In this document: positions 29,039 to 38,719 of the stretch, one piece after another
Layout of the letters: each line of letters starts with the position of its first letter
Position numbering within the stretch: position 1 is the first letter of the stretch
Origin: XYD12-FULL-36-8 sp964613805
GTDB lineage: Bacteria > Bacteroidota > Ignavibacteria > Ignavibacteriales > Ignavibacteriaceae
Assembly: GCA_964613805.1 (NCBI GenBank)
Contig: CAZTJF010000015.1
Span: 34,869-98,868, forward strand
Direction: 5' to 3'
Length of the DNA stretch: 64,000 nt
The notes under the pieces: model-generated
The model's database searches: none
What the model was told of the DNA's origin: nothing
What the model saw: the letters and a program-made list of their open reading frames with translations, nothing else
Position numbers and translations under genes: made by a program

Positions 29039-29117
29039 ACACACCCCTCGCCCCTCTGAAGAGGGGACACCACGCATACACTCCCCTCTTGAGAGGGGAA
29101 CGAAAAGGGTGTGTTCT
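29039..29117. repeat. Composite C/G-run hairpin element with acacaccc ends
   Basis: acacacccct at the left and agggtgtgt at the right are inverted. Inside lie two hairpins (cccctctgaagagggg and cccctcttgagagggg). This is the most complete copy in the window of the element type seen at 15.3, 23.8 and 25.9 kb. It follows the bshB1 stop and may stop its transcript. Confidence 0.65.
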
Positions 29118-29168
29118 AGCTTGCGAATTATCTGACATGAAATTGTTCAGAGCAATTTATCAATAAGC

Positions 29169-29190
29169 GGAACGACCAGGAGGTCGTTCC
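29169..29190. repeat. 22-bp palindrome between convergent genes
   Basis: ggaacgacc-agga-ggtcgttcc: perfect 9-bp stem with a 4-base loop, three bases beyond the M16 gene's stop. A different family from the C/G-run elements. It could terminate the minus-strand M16 pair, though no U tract follows. Confidence 0.6.
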
Positions 29191-29193
29191 CTA

Positions 29194-30576
29194 CTAAAAT
29201 CCATCCGCTGTAATTTCCTTTTCCGTTATCTCCCCGTATTTCTTCACAGCTTCCTTAATTTCAGAGGCTTTTCCGATAATTACGAACTGTAAATTCTCTT
29301 TTGGAAAATATTTTTTTACAATCTCATTTGCTTTTGCCATTGTTAATCCATCAACATTCTTTTCAAAATTATTGATAAAGGATTCATCGAATCCATAATA
29401 GTGCATAGAAGTTAACAAATTTGCTAATGCACCGGATGTTTCATAATTAGGCGGGAATTGTCCTTTGAGATAGCTTTTGGCTGAACTCAATACTTCACTC
29501 GTAATTCCCTTTGTATGCAACCGATTTAAGACTTCTAGCGCAAGATCAATTGCTTTTTCGGTGTTTTCAGTCGCAGTAAAAGTTGAAATTAAAAATGTGC
29601 CGGTATTTTTATATGGAACAAATGCACTTCTTGCACCATATGTTAAACCAGAGTTAATTCTGAGTTCCTCATTCAGCCAAGAAGTGAAGCGGTCGCCAAG
29701 AATTGTATTTATGACCTGAATTTCAGTGAACTCTGGATTTGCTCTATTTATTCCTTTTCCTCCGATTATGAAAGTGGTTTCTCTTGCATCATTTTTATTA
29801 ACTAACAGAACACGATTAGTTTTAAAGTTAAGATCGGGAATTAAAATTGGCTTTGATGATGGTTTTTCTGCATTCCATGATTGAAATAAATCTGATATCG
29901 TCCTTTTCATATCATTAGAATTAAAATCGCCGACAAGTGCAATTGCAGAATTAGATGGATCAAAAAAGGATGAATAATAATTCCGTAAATCATCAGATGT
30001 AATTTCTTGAATTGTTGATTTTATACCTTGTACCGGATTTCCGAATTCATGTTCGTTGAATATGAATTTGTTGAAGTAAGTACGGATAACTTGCCGCGGA
30101 CTTTCTTTTGCTTGAACAAGTTCGACTAACAATCTCTGTTTTCTTTTCTGTACTTCTTCTTCGGGAAAAGTTGGATTAAGTAATATGTCCTGAAAAATTG
30201 GAAGAAGTTTCTCTTGATCTTGTTTTGCAAATGAAGTGCTTAGTTTGATGAATTCCGCACTTGCCGAGGTTGAGATGTCAGCACCATAAAATTCAAATGT
30301 TTCTTCGATTTGTTTCTTAGAGTAATTTTTTGTTCCAAATAAAAGTGATTCGGATGTCAGGAAAGCCAAACCATTTTTATTGCTGTCGTACACTGTACCA
30401 CAGGGAATTAATGCTGAAACATAAATCAACGGGACTTCATGCTGCTCCATCAAATAAACGGTTAAGCCATTATCTAATTTAATTCTTTCATAAGCTGGAA
30501 GCTTAAAATCTCCGGCAAATGTATCCAACGCAAATGTGATGATCAATAATATCAAAGTATGTTTCATGGTTTTCAT
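29194..30576 (-). CDS. M16 family peptidase-like protein, non-catalytic partner
   Basis: 460 residues. The signal peptide ends near DTFAG. It has the M16 layout of two tandem half-domains, but the zinc motif HxxEH is absent: the corresponding segment reads NGLAFLTSESLLFGT. In this family a catalytic and an inactive subunit usually pair, and the ATG here overlaps the stop of the catalytic gene (ATGA), with AAGGAG in the preceding codons. The heterodimer probably degrades peptides in the periplasm or outside the cell. Confidence 0.88.
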   Translation of the reverse strand: MKTMKHTLILLIITFALDTFAGDFKLPAYERIKLDNGLTVYLMEQHEVPLIYVSALIPCGTVYDSNKNGLAFLTSESLLFGTKNYSKKQIEETFEFYGADISTSASAEFIKLSTSFAKQDQEKLLPIFQDILLNPTFPEEEVQKRKQRLLVELVQAKESPRQVIRTYFNKFIFNEHEFGNPVQGIKSTIQEITSDDLRNYYSSFFDPSNSAIALVGDFNSNDMKRTISDLFQSWNAEKPSSKPILIPDLNFKTNRVLLVNKNDARETTFIIGGKGINRANPEFTEIQVINTILGDRFTSWLNEELRINSGLTYGARSAFVPYKNTGTFLISTFTATENTEKAIDLALEVLNRLHTKGITSEVLSSAKSYLKGQFPPNYETSGALANLLTSMHYYGFDESFINNFEKNVDGLTMAKANEIVKKYFPKENLQFVIIGKASEIKEAVKKYGEITEKEITADGF

Positions 30577-31883
30577 TTTACTTCTCCTTCTAATTGAAGA
30601 ATTCCAACAGTTCGATTATTCTTACTGAAATATTTTTTAACTACATTTTTAATATCATCAACAGATACTTTCTGATATTCATTAGGGGCATCAAATAATT
30701 TTTTGTAATCACCAAAGAAAAGATGATATGTTCCAATCTGATTGGCTTTGCCGTTAATTGTTTCCATAACGCGGTAAAATTCCATCAGCTTTTGATTTTT
30801 CACTTTCTGCAATTCGATTTCATTTATTCCTTCATTTGCAATTTTCTCAAGCTCCGTATAAATAACATTTTCAACCTGTGATGGAGTTACTTCGTCACTG
30901 CAAATGGAGTAAATCATAAAAACGTAAGGATCGAAAGATTCGCTATAATATGACCATACTTCTGTTGCCAATTGTTTCTCATCAACTAAGCTGCTGTATA
31001 GTCGTGATGTATTTCCTGTAGATAAAATTGAACTAAGTAAACTCAATGAGTAATAATCTGATGAGTTTGACTGAGGAACATGATATACTGCAAGAACATG
31101 GGGTGTGGTAACGTCCTTTCTAACAAATAATCTTCTTTCACCCAGCTGTTCAGGTTCGATAGTATGAACTTTTCTTGGAGTGTTACCAGATGGAATTGGT
31201 TCGAAATATTTTTTGCTAAGTTTTTTAACTTCATCTAGAGTGACATCACCTGTGAGTACAACAACGCAATTGTTCGGAGCATAATAAGTCTTAAAATAAT
31301 TTTGCAGATCAACCTTAGTCCAGTTTTTAATGTCTGATTCCCAACCAATAACAGGCCATGAATAGGGATGAGCATTAAAAGCCGTTGCTAAAACTTCCTG
31401 CATCAAAAAAGTTTCATTGCTGTTTTCCAACGATGTGCTTCTCTCTGAAAGAATTACTCCTCTTTCACTTTCAATCATCTTGTCATCAAAATTAAGATGC
31501 GCAATGCGATCTGCTTCCAAATTAAAAATTAAATCCATCGCACTTCTTGGAAACCAATTAGAATAAACAGTAATATCGTTTGAGGTATATGCATTGTTAG
31601 CTCCGCCATTAGCTTCCATTGTAATATCAAATTGCTTCGGTCCATATTTTTTTGCACCATTGAACATCATGTGTTCGAAGAAATGTGAAATGCCTGTGAT
31701 ACCGGGATATTCGTTTCGCGAGCCAACCTTATAAAATAAATACATTGCAACATTTGGAATCGAGTGATCTTCAAGCACGATGATTTGCATCCCATTTTTA
31801 AGCGTGAATGTTTTTACATCTTCAGCTTTGTTTTGAGCCATGAGGGAAGAGATCAAGAGTAAAAAAATAATTATGAACTTCAT
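30573..31883 (-). CDS. M16 family zinc peptidase, catalytic subunit
   Basis: 436 residues. The signal peptide ends near SSLMAQ. The inverted zinc motif HxxEH is HFFEH (His67, Glu70, His71) in GISHFFEHMMFNG, with the downstream glutamate in ESERGVILSERS as third ligand. AGGAG precedes the ATG. Upstream gene of the overlapping M16 pair; the stoichiometric coupling suggests a heterodimer with the inactive partner. Confidence 0.92.
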   Translation of the reverse strand: MKFIIIFLLLISSLMAQNKAEDVKTFTLKNGMQIIVLEDHSIPNVAMYLFYKVGSRNEYPGITGISHFFEHMMFNGAKKYGPKQFDITMEANGGANNAYTSNDITVYSNWFPRSAMDLIFNLEADRIAHLNFDDKMIESERGVILSERSTSLENSNETFLMQEVLATAFNAHPYSWPVIGWESDIKNWTKVDLQNYFKTYYAPNNCVVVLTGDVTLDEVKKLSKKYFEPIPSGNTPRKVHTIEPEQLGERRLFVRKDVTTPHVLAVYHVPQSNSSDYYSLSLLSSILSTGNTSRLYSSLVDEKQLATEVWSYYSESFDPYVFMIYSICSDEVTPSQVENVIYTELEKIANEGINEIELQKVKNQKLMEFYRVMETINGKANQIGTYHLFFGDYKKLFDAPNEYQKVSVDDIKNVVKKYFSKNNRTVGILQLEGEVK

Positions 31884-32120
31884 TGGGTTCTCCTAATAGT
31901 AGTTTCGATTTATCATGCACAAACATAAAGACTTGGAGTGAATAATAGAAAAGGAAAGTGACGAATGGTTTTCATTGATAAACCAATAGAACGAGGATGT
32001 TTCAGATTATTACGAATATCGCAGATTTAAATCACCTTGACCAAGAACAAGTTTATTTAATGATGAACTTAAGCTTCCTAACGCTATTGCTCTTCTCTAA
32101 TAATGAATTGAAAAGTAATT

Positions 32121-33434
32121 TTATTTTTGAGTACTTAAAAATATTAAGACTGAATCAGCATTTAATCTTGCTTTAAACCAATTATCAATTTTAATTTTAT
32201 CTGTGCTTGATAGTTGCTTATTCGTAGTCAAACTTATCATGGAGACTTTTGTTGAAGTAATTTTCTCATCGCTGTAAATAGCCGCTTCAGAGTAAGCACA
32301 GGAATTTATTTGCGGATATAATGCTTTAACCTCAGAATATAATTGCTGCCCAAGTTTTTCAACACTTTTGAGACTATCTTGTTTCTGCTGCATTTCATTA
32401 ACTAACTGTGAGAGCCAATTTATTTCGCTTTTTAATTTTTCTTTTTCAGTTATTTCAGATTTCATATCGAGGAATGATAATCCTTGTTTGATAGTAACCT
32501 TAGCATCGTCCAGGTTAAAATCCCTAGCTTTAGCTTTGATTAAATCTTTCTGCAAATCTGTAAGTGAACTTCCACCATATATTAATGAAATACTTTTCTC
32601 GCTGGGTTTTATATCGTTACTTAGAAGGTAATTCCCTTGAAATAAGCTGACATTGTCCGTGAATTTTGTAGCGTTTTCGAGAAACCTTTCTTTTTGAACG
32701 AGTCCGTAACCAAAATAAACACTTGGAATAATTGTAAGAAGAATAATTACAGTTATTATAGAATTAACCTTTTTCTTTTGAACTGAATCAACAAGAGTCC
32801 TTATTGGGAATTTGAGTATTTGTGAAATAATCACAGATGAAAATGCAATGAAGACAGTATTAATGGTGAAAAGAAAAATCGCACCAAAGAAAAAATCAAA
32901 CTTTGCTGTGGCTAGACCGTAGCCTGCTGTACATAGCGGCGGCATTAATGCAGTTGCGATTGCTACGCCTGGGATAACATTTCCTTTTTGCTTACTGCTG
33001 ATTGCTAAGATTCCGGCTAATCCACCAAACAATGCTATCAATACATCATAAATTGATGGACTTGTTCTCGCCAACAATTCAGAATGTGCTGTCGAGATAG
33101 GACTAATGCTAAAGTATGCAGTTGAAGCTAGTAAACTTGCAAGCACTGCAAACGAAAAATTTTTAACAGCTTTACCTAAAAGCGGGAAGTTATATGTTGC
33201 AATACTGTAACCCATTCCATTTATGGGACCCATAAGAGGTGAAATAAGCATTGCTCCAATTATCACTGCTGTCGAATTCATATTCAATCCGACAGAGGCG
33301 ACGATTATTGCAAAAACTAAAATCCAAAGGTTTGTTCCTTTGAAATTAATATCCTTTTCAATTACGGCATGAATCTGATCAAAGTCTTCTACTTCAGATT
33401 CAAGATTTAAGTAGTGCAATATTTTTCTAATCAT
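32121..33434 (-). CDS. DUF389 membrane protein (TIGR00341-like)
   Basis: 437 residues. About six membrane helices lie between residues 35 and 250, with the family's conserved MNSTAVIIGAMLISPLMGPI and ALMPPLCTAGYGLA segments. The C-terminal 180 residues are soluble and partly coiled-coil (KLKSEINWLSQLVNEMQQKQ), which is longer than in minimal DUF389 proteins. Molecular function is unknown for the family. No partner genes are evident. Confidence 0.85.
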   Translation of the reverse strand: MIRKILHYLNLESEVEDFDQIHAVIEKDINFKGTNLWILVFAIIVASVGLNMNSTAVIIGAMLISPLMGPINGMGYSIATYNFPLLGKAVKNFSFAVLASLLASTAYFSISPISTAHSELLARTSPSIYDVLIALFGGLAGILAISSKQKGNVIPGVAIATALMPPLCTAGYGLATAKFDFFFGAIFLFTINTVFIAFSSVIISQILKFPIRTLVDSVQKKKVNSIITVIILLTIIPSVYFGYGLVQKERFLENATKFTDNVSLFQGNYLLSNDIKPSEKSISLIYGGSSLTDLQKDLIKAKARDFNLDDAKVTIKQGLSFLDMKSEITEKEKLKSEINWLSQLVNEMQQKQDSLKSVEKLGQQLYSEVKALYPQINSCAYSEAAIYSDEKITSTKVSMISLTTNKQLSSTDKIKIDNWFKARLNADSVLIFLSTQK

Positions 33435-33483
33435 AAGTTTACTTTTAGTTTATTCTGAGGAATATTTTTAATCAATTTAAAAA

Positions 33484-35541
33484 TTATCTTAAATATATCA
33501 TCTTTCTGGCCTCAACAAAATCACTTGACTGCAATCTGTAAAAATATACTCCGCTTGAAATATTGAACGTTTGACCATCAAATTTATATTCATATAGTCC
33601 AGGTTGCAATTCTTCACTCAAGAGTGTAGCAACTTCATTCCCGAGAATATCATAAACCTCAAGAATTACCCTCTCCGATGATGGAGAGTTTGGGATTTTA
33701 AACCGTATGGTGGTAACAGGATTGAAAGGATTTGGATAATTCTGTGAAAGATAAAATCCTTCCGGTGTAGCGATTTCTTCCTCAACTTTTGTTAAGCCAA
33801 GATATTTTCGTATCAAAGCAGAAAAATATTCAACTGTAACAACATCAACGTATGTTCCAACAGAACTATCCGCTTTTATCAAATCAATAAGTTGCTTTAG
33901 ACGCATAATGGAAATATCTACTGTTGAAGGATCAGTTCGATTGTTGAAATCATCCTGACGTAATCTTTGATATCCTGCTAAAATAAATTTTGGGCGGGGT
34001 TTATTTTTAATCAAATTAACAATGTTTGCTGCGGCTGTATTTAAATTGCTCACGTTCCCATAAAAAGTCCCATCATTAACATGATTGAAAATGAGCGCAC
34101 CATAGTTTGTATTGGGAGTTTGTGTTGGTAATAAAGGATCAAAAATCATTGTAAATGGTGACTGAATTGCAGCTTGAAATTGTCCATACTTCGTAAAGTT
34201 AAAGCTGTTGTTAATTGTCTTCCCCCGATAAATCATTGAACCATTTCCAGCATAATGTTTGTAACCGTAAATCTTATCAATGCTAAATTGATCAATTAAA
34301 TATCTTGAGGATAAAACCGCAGAGTTCCAAACATCATTTCCCCATAAATCTGGATAAGCATAACCGAGTGGGGAAGTAACGCTTAAAAATCCATCGTTTG
34401 CTGTTGCCGTTTGAAAATAATATTGAGCTACAAAAGGACATTCGTTGAACAAATGAAGATTCCATCCCCAATTAACTGGAACAGATCCTCGCTGTGATGA
34501 AAGCCAAGCTCCAGATTGAAAACTAAAATTCCAATTGGAGGCATCACCTTCAGTCCCAATGAAAATTAAGTAATATCTATCTCTCACTTGAACTGTATCT
34601 GAATTAACAGCTGAAGGTGGAACCAAGTACAAATTATTAACCGGAAAAGAAGAATGCCAGGATAAATTTCCTAAAAGAGTTTCATGAAAGCTTGAGCCAA
34701 ATTGAGCAAACCATTGTGTCATCGGTTCAGGGCGAATCCAGCCGTAAATGTGAAAAATCGAATTTTGATTTTTCGAGTGCATGAAGTTTAAAACATTTTC
34801 CAATATATCTGCTCGTGCAGTTGGCATCGAGTTCAAATCAAGGTCGCCTGTACCAGCCAAATTTACTTGGAACATTTTTTTCGAAATCGTCCAATCTGTT
34901 ACTTCTCTTATGTAAAATTTTGATGGATTACAGAGAGGAAGAAGATTTGCAACACCCCAGTTTAGTAAATTGAGATATCTTTGTTCTTCTGTTAGAGAAG
35001 TGTTATTCCACGAATGAGAAGCCAATTCTAATTTCCCAGTAACCCAAATTGAAGGATCGCTATCAAATGCATCAATTACTTCTACCGAATCAGAAACTTG
35101 CAATCCGAGAGAAACAGCTGTTGAGGAGGTTAAGGGTAAACGATTTGTAAGTCCACCAATTAAAGACGCATACTCCGCTTGCCATCTAAATGATTGACCG
35201 GTGAAATTCCCAAAAGTGCGATTAGGATCGTAAGTTATTGCGCCGTTCAAAAAATGTCTGAACTTATTCACAAGTGTGGAAAGTGAAGCCACACTGTCAA
35301 ACACAACATTTCCTTTTGTTCGGTAAATATCTCGCCACTGCTCATCAGTTTGGGTATAGCTCCATGTTTCATAAACGTTGAATAGATATAATCTTGCCGA
35401 ATCACGATTAACAATTCCTGCTAAAGTTAATACGGCAATTTTATCACTGGTGGAAGCCCCGGTTCCATTATATAATACTGCATCGTAAGGTAAAATTGAA
35501 CTGATATTGATGACAATAAAAAGAAGTAATTTAAGTTTCAC
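33484..35541 (-). CDS. Secreted GxGYxYP-type putative glycoside hydrolase with T9SS type A sorting domain
   Basis: 685 residues. The signal peptide ends near SILPYD. Residues ~20-560 fit the GxGYxYP family (LTLAGIVNRDSARLYLF at the start; SPLGYAYPDLW with the GYxYP core). This family is a putative glycoside hydrolase without established substrate. The T9SS type A tail begins LSQNYPNPFNPVTTIRFKI and ends ARKMIYLR. The loop after FKI (PNSPSSERV) is encoded by a small palindrome (ctctcc-gatgat-ggagag, 33671-33688). Confidence 0.75.
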   Translation of the reverse strand: MKLKLLLFIVINISSILPYDAVLYNGTGASTSDKIAVLTLAGIVNRDSARLYLFNVYETWSYTQTDEQWRDIYRTKGNVVFDSVASLSTLVNKFRHFLNGAITYDPNRTFGNFTGQSFRWQAEYASLIGGLTNRLPLTSSTAVSLGLQVSDSVEVIDAFDSDPSIWVTGKLELASHSWNNTSLTEEQRYLNLLNWGVANLLPLCNPSKFYIREVTDWTISKKMFQVNLAGTGDLDLNSMPTARADILENVLNFMHSKNQNSIFHIYGWIRPEPMTQWFAQFGSSFHETLLGNLSWHSSFPVNNLYLVPPSAVNSDTVQVRDRYYLIFIGTEGDASNWNFSFQSGAWLSSQRGSVPVNWGWNLHLFNECPFVAQYYFQTATANDGFLSVTSPLGYAYPDLWGNDVWNSAVLSSRYLIDQFSIDKIYGYKHYAGNGSMIYRGKTINNSFNFTKYGQFQAAIQSPFTMIFDPLLPTQTPNTNYGALIFNHVNDGTFYGNVSNLNTAAANIVNLIKNKPRPKFILAGYQRLRQDDFNNRTDPSTVDISIMRLKQLIDLIKADSSVGTYVDVVTVEYFSALIRKYLGLTKVEEEIATPEGFYLSQNYPNPFNPVTTIRFKIPNSPSSERVILEVYDILGNEVATLLSEELQPGLYEYKFDGQTFNISSGVYFYRLQSSDFVEARKMIYLR

Positions 35542-35816
35542 AGTATTTAGTTTTGATTTATTTCTAATTCAAAATTAGAAAAGCAAACTGCTAACTGCAA
35601 TGAAGAACTCTTCCTTACTATTTGTTTTGCTGAAGGTAAAATTAACTCCCTAAATTTTATTCATTTGTTTAATTTTAAATTTTTAGGAGCAAGTGTCTCA
35701 TTCTGTTGGCAAGTATTTTGTGTGCTTGATTGAATGGAAATCTTGTTGGATATTTCAAATGTGATTTTTAAAGATTATTTAAGTATAGAAATTTATTATT
35801 AAATGGAGGTGTACTG

Positions 35817-36437
35817 ATGAAAACAATTTTTTTTATAGCAATCTTTTGCGGTGGATTCTATTTCCATCTCTCAGCTCAGGAAAATCAATTTCCGGATGTA
35901 AACTTGCCTCTTTCAGTCGCTAAAGGTATTGCTGTGGGCTGGACGTTGGCAGGAAGCAATCCACGCGATTATGAAGTTACGCAGGATAATAATGAAGTGT
36001 ATTCCGGATATTTTTCAAGTTCACTAAAATCGGTGGTAAATCGTCCGCAAGGTTATGTTACATTAATGCAAACAATAAAATCGGATAAATACAAAGGCGA
36101 ACGCGTAAGTTTTTCCGGATACATAAAATCTAAGTTCGTATCTGATTGGGCGTCGTTGTGGATGCGAGTTGATGATGTTCTCGGAAGACCACTTAGCTTC
36201 GATAACATGAGCGATAGACCAATTGTCGGCAGTTCAGATTGGGCAAAGTACGAAATTGTGCTGGATGTTCCTGTTAACAGTTCAGAAATTTCGTTTGGTG
36301 TTTTGCTTGATGGTAAAGGACAAATCTGGTTTGATAAGTTTGAGTTAAAAATCGCAGGAACGAGTTCGCCTGTTACAGATCAATTAAAGAATAAGGTAAT
36401 TAAAGCTGAACCAAGCAATTTAGATTTTGAGCAATAA
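35817..36437 (+). CDS. Secreted beta-sandwich protein of unknown function
   Basis: 206 residues. A signal peptide (residues 1-20, ending LSAQ) and a perfect GGAGGT seven bases before ATG. Residues ~35-180 look like a galactose-binding-type jelly roll (KGERVSFSGYIKSKFVSDWASLWMRVDD..., then SFDNMSDRP and GKGQIWFDKFEL). A similar module occurs as an accessory domain in various bacterial enzymes and regulators; carbohydrate binding is plausible but unproven. Confidence 0.7.
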   Translation: MKTIFFIAIFCGGFYFHLSAQENQFPDVNLPLSVAKGIAVGWTLAGSNPRDYEVTQDNNEVYSGYFSSSLKSVVNRPQGYVTLMQTIKSDKYKGERVSFSGYIKSKFVSDWASLWMRVDDVLGRPLSFDNMSDRPIVGSSDWAKYEIVLDVPVNSSEISFGVLLDGKGQIWFDKFELKIAGTSSPVTDQLKNKVIKAEPSNLDFEQ

Positions 36438-36483
36438 CTTTTTCTTAATCAACTTATTTGTAAAAAATCTTGAGGGTAAAAAC

Positions 36484-36738
36484 ATGAAGAAGCAAATTCT
36501 TCTCATATTAATTGGTAACAGAAAAGAATCTGCGGTATTAGTTCAAAAGATTCTTACTGGCTGGGGCTGTTTAATTAAAACCCGGCTTGGTATTCACGAT
36601 GGAGTATTGGATGAATGCTCTGACAGTGGTTTGCTTATTCTTGAAATTGTCGGCGAAGAAAAAAAGCATAAGGAAATGGCAAGAAAGCTGAACTTGATAA
36701 AGGGTGTTTCAACTAAGTTTGTAAAGTTAAAAGTATAA
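36484..36738 (+). CDS. Small ACT-like protein resembling the iron-only hydrogenase regulator TM1266 family
   Basis: 84 residues from the ATG at 36484, with GAGG upstream. A longer frame reaches back to 36427 and overlaps the previous gene but has no good start signal. The sequence (LILIGNRKESAVLVQKIL, TRLGIHDGVLDE, GLLILEIVGEEKKHKEM, KGVSTKFVKLKV) follows the beta-alpha-beta-beta-alpha-beta ACT-like fold of that family, thought to be small regulators. No hydrogenase genes lie in the window, so the family name should not be read as function here. Confidence 0.65.
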   Translation: MKKQILLILIGNRKESAVLVQKILTGWGCLIKTRLGIHDGVLDECSDSGLLILEIVGEEKKHKEMARKLNLIKGVSTKFVKLKV

Positions 36739-36855
36739 CTTCATTGCTTTGTGAGAGTTTGACAAAAAAGATGAGAAGTACAGAAGTTAGTATTTGTGTA
36801 TTTCTTATAACTTAGCACGAATTAAATTACGTTTTAATCAAACCCTCACATGTTT

Positions 36856-37419
36856 TTATTCGTATAATAAGTTTACCCAAACTGGATAGAAATATTCTCT
36901 ATCATCAATGTTAAAAATTGCTATAGCTTCAAGAGCAGGTAATTGTTTTTTAATACCAGACTCGGTCAAGTAGTCTTCAATTCCTTTTAGCTTTCCAAAG
37001 ACTCTTATACCAGACATGGTTGAAATTACCTGAACATTTTCGCCAATCTTAGTTTGTTTTGGTAATGGATGGTCCAAGTAAACTAAAAAATCTGCCGGAT
37101 GTCCATTATTACTTCCTGAAATAATGAATTTCTTTTCTCTTTCCCTTAAAAATTTTTGTTCCACATAAACACCTCGAGTAGCTATTATTTTATCTAGATA
37201 TTCATTTGGATTAGTGTAAATATGGATGTTATCAACATCATATCTTGCTCTGCTAATAACTTCTCTAAGATTTTTATTACTTTTTTTAAGTGTGTTATTT
37301 GTACTTTGGTTGGAACTCTGTTCATATAGAGCGGTACATGAAATGAAATTTAAAGATGCAATTAGTAGTAAAAGAAATCTGAATGAAATAAGATGTGCCA
37401 GATTATTAAAATCTGGCAT
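36856..37419 (-). CDS. Predicted lipoprotein with OB-fold-like domain
   Basis: 187 residues from the ATG at 37419; a TTG at 37455 that overlaps the upstream stop (TTGA) would add 12 residues and is the alternative. A hydrophobic segment ends in the lipobox FISC (Cys28 from the ATG). The mature part has a polar linker (SSNQSTNN) and a beta-rich domain (IHIYTNPNEYLDKIIATRGVY... VYLDHPLPK) like those that bind small ligands or nucleic-acid-like chains. An inverted repeat (tgccagat/atctggca, 37397-37419) covers the ATG and could control its translation. Last gene of the NfeD-slipin cluster. Confidence 0.6.
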   Translation of the reverse strand: MPDFNNLAHLISFRFLLLLIASLNFISCTALYEQSSNQSTNNTLKKSNKNLREVISRARYDVDNIHIYTNPNEYLDKIIATRGVYVEQKFLREREKKFIISGSNNGHPADFLVYLDHPLPKQTKIGENVQVISTMSGIRVFGKLKGIEDYLTESGIKKQLPALEAIAIFNIDDREYFYPVWVNLLYE

Positions 37420-37451
37420 ATATAGATACAACTTTGACCCAAATGAAAATT

Positions 37452-37922
37452 TCAAAGTGCTTGCAGTCCTGCCTCGTTTAACAAATCACTGCTGCTTTTA
37501 ATTTCAGAATTAAAACAATTTACACGAGTACATATACCAACACAATCGTGGAAATCTAATTGCTTCGTTAGAAAAAGCGCAGCTAAATCTCCACCGCATG
37601 AACATTTTGAATAAACAGGTAATTGTACACTGCAAGTTGGACAGCTTAACTCTAACAGTTCTCTGTCTTTCAAATCAATATCTAAAGCAATTTTACTTTT
37701 GTCTCCATAAATCGGACTTAGTGCAATATTTCCGCTCTGATTTTTCATTTTCACTTTTAGCATTATACCCGGTAAACTTTCAAATGACGCACGTTGATAA
37801 ATCAAGCTATGCCCATTAGGACAAAAACATTCTTTCACTACCAGAACATTTTTATTCTCCCTAATTTCTTTCCTCGTTGGATTAGGGAAAATCATCATCC
37901 CGTCTTTATCAAAAATTCCCAT
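37452..37922 (-). CDS. Cysteine-rich zinc-ribbon-like protein in the NfeD-slipin cluster
   Basis: 156 residues with no signal or membrane segment. Cysteines are arranged in pairs: CFCPNGH near residue 32, CPTC, then KCSCGG, and DCVGICTRVNC near the end, consistent with structural zinc sites. I do not recognise the family. It lies six bases behind the slipin gene with GAGG before its ATG, so it is co-transcribed with nfeD and slipin and may work with that membrane protease system. Confidence 0.65.
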   Translation of the reverse strand: MGIFDKDGMMIFPNPTRKEIRENKNVLVVKECFCPNGHSLIYQRASFESLPGIMLKVKMKNQSGNIALSPIYGDKSKIALDIDLKDRELLELSCPTCSVQLPVYSKCSCGGDLAALFLTKQLDFHDCVGICTRVNCFNSEIKSSSDLLNEAGLQAL

Positions 37923-37928
37923 TAACCT

Positions 37929-38693
<765 letters not shown>

Positions 38694-38719
38694 GGCGAAC
38701 TCCTTTAATGTTTGATGAA

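Noticed and set aside
36484..36738. Naming the small ACT-like gene as an active hydrogenase regulator
   Set aside because: Fold similarity only; no hydrogenase or maturation genes are present here.
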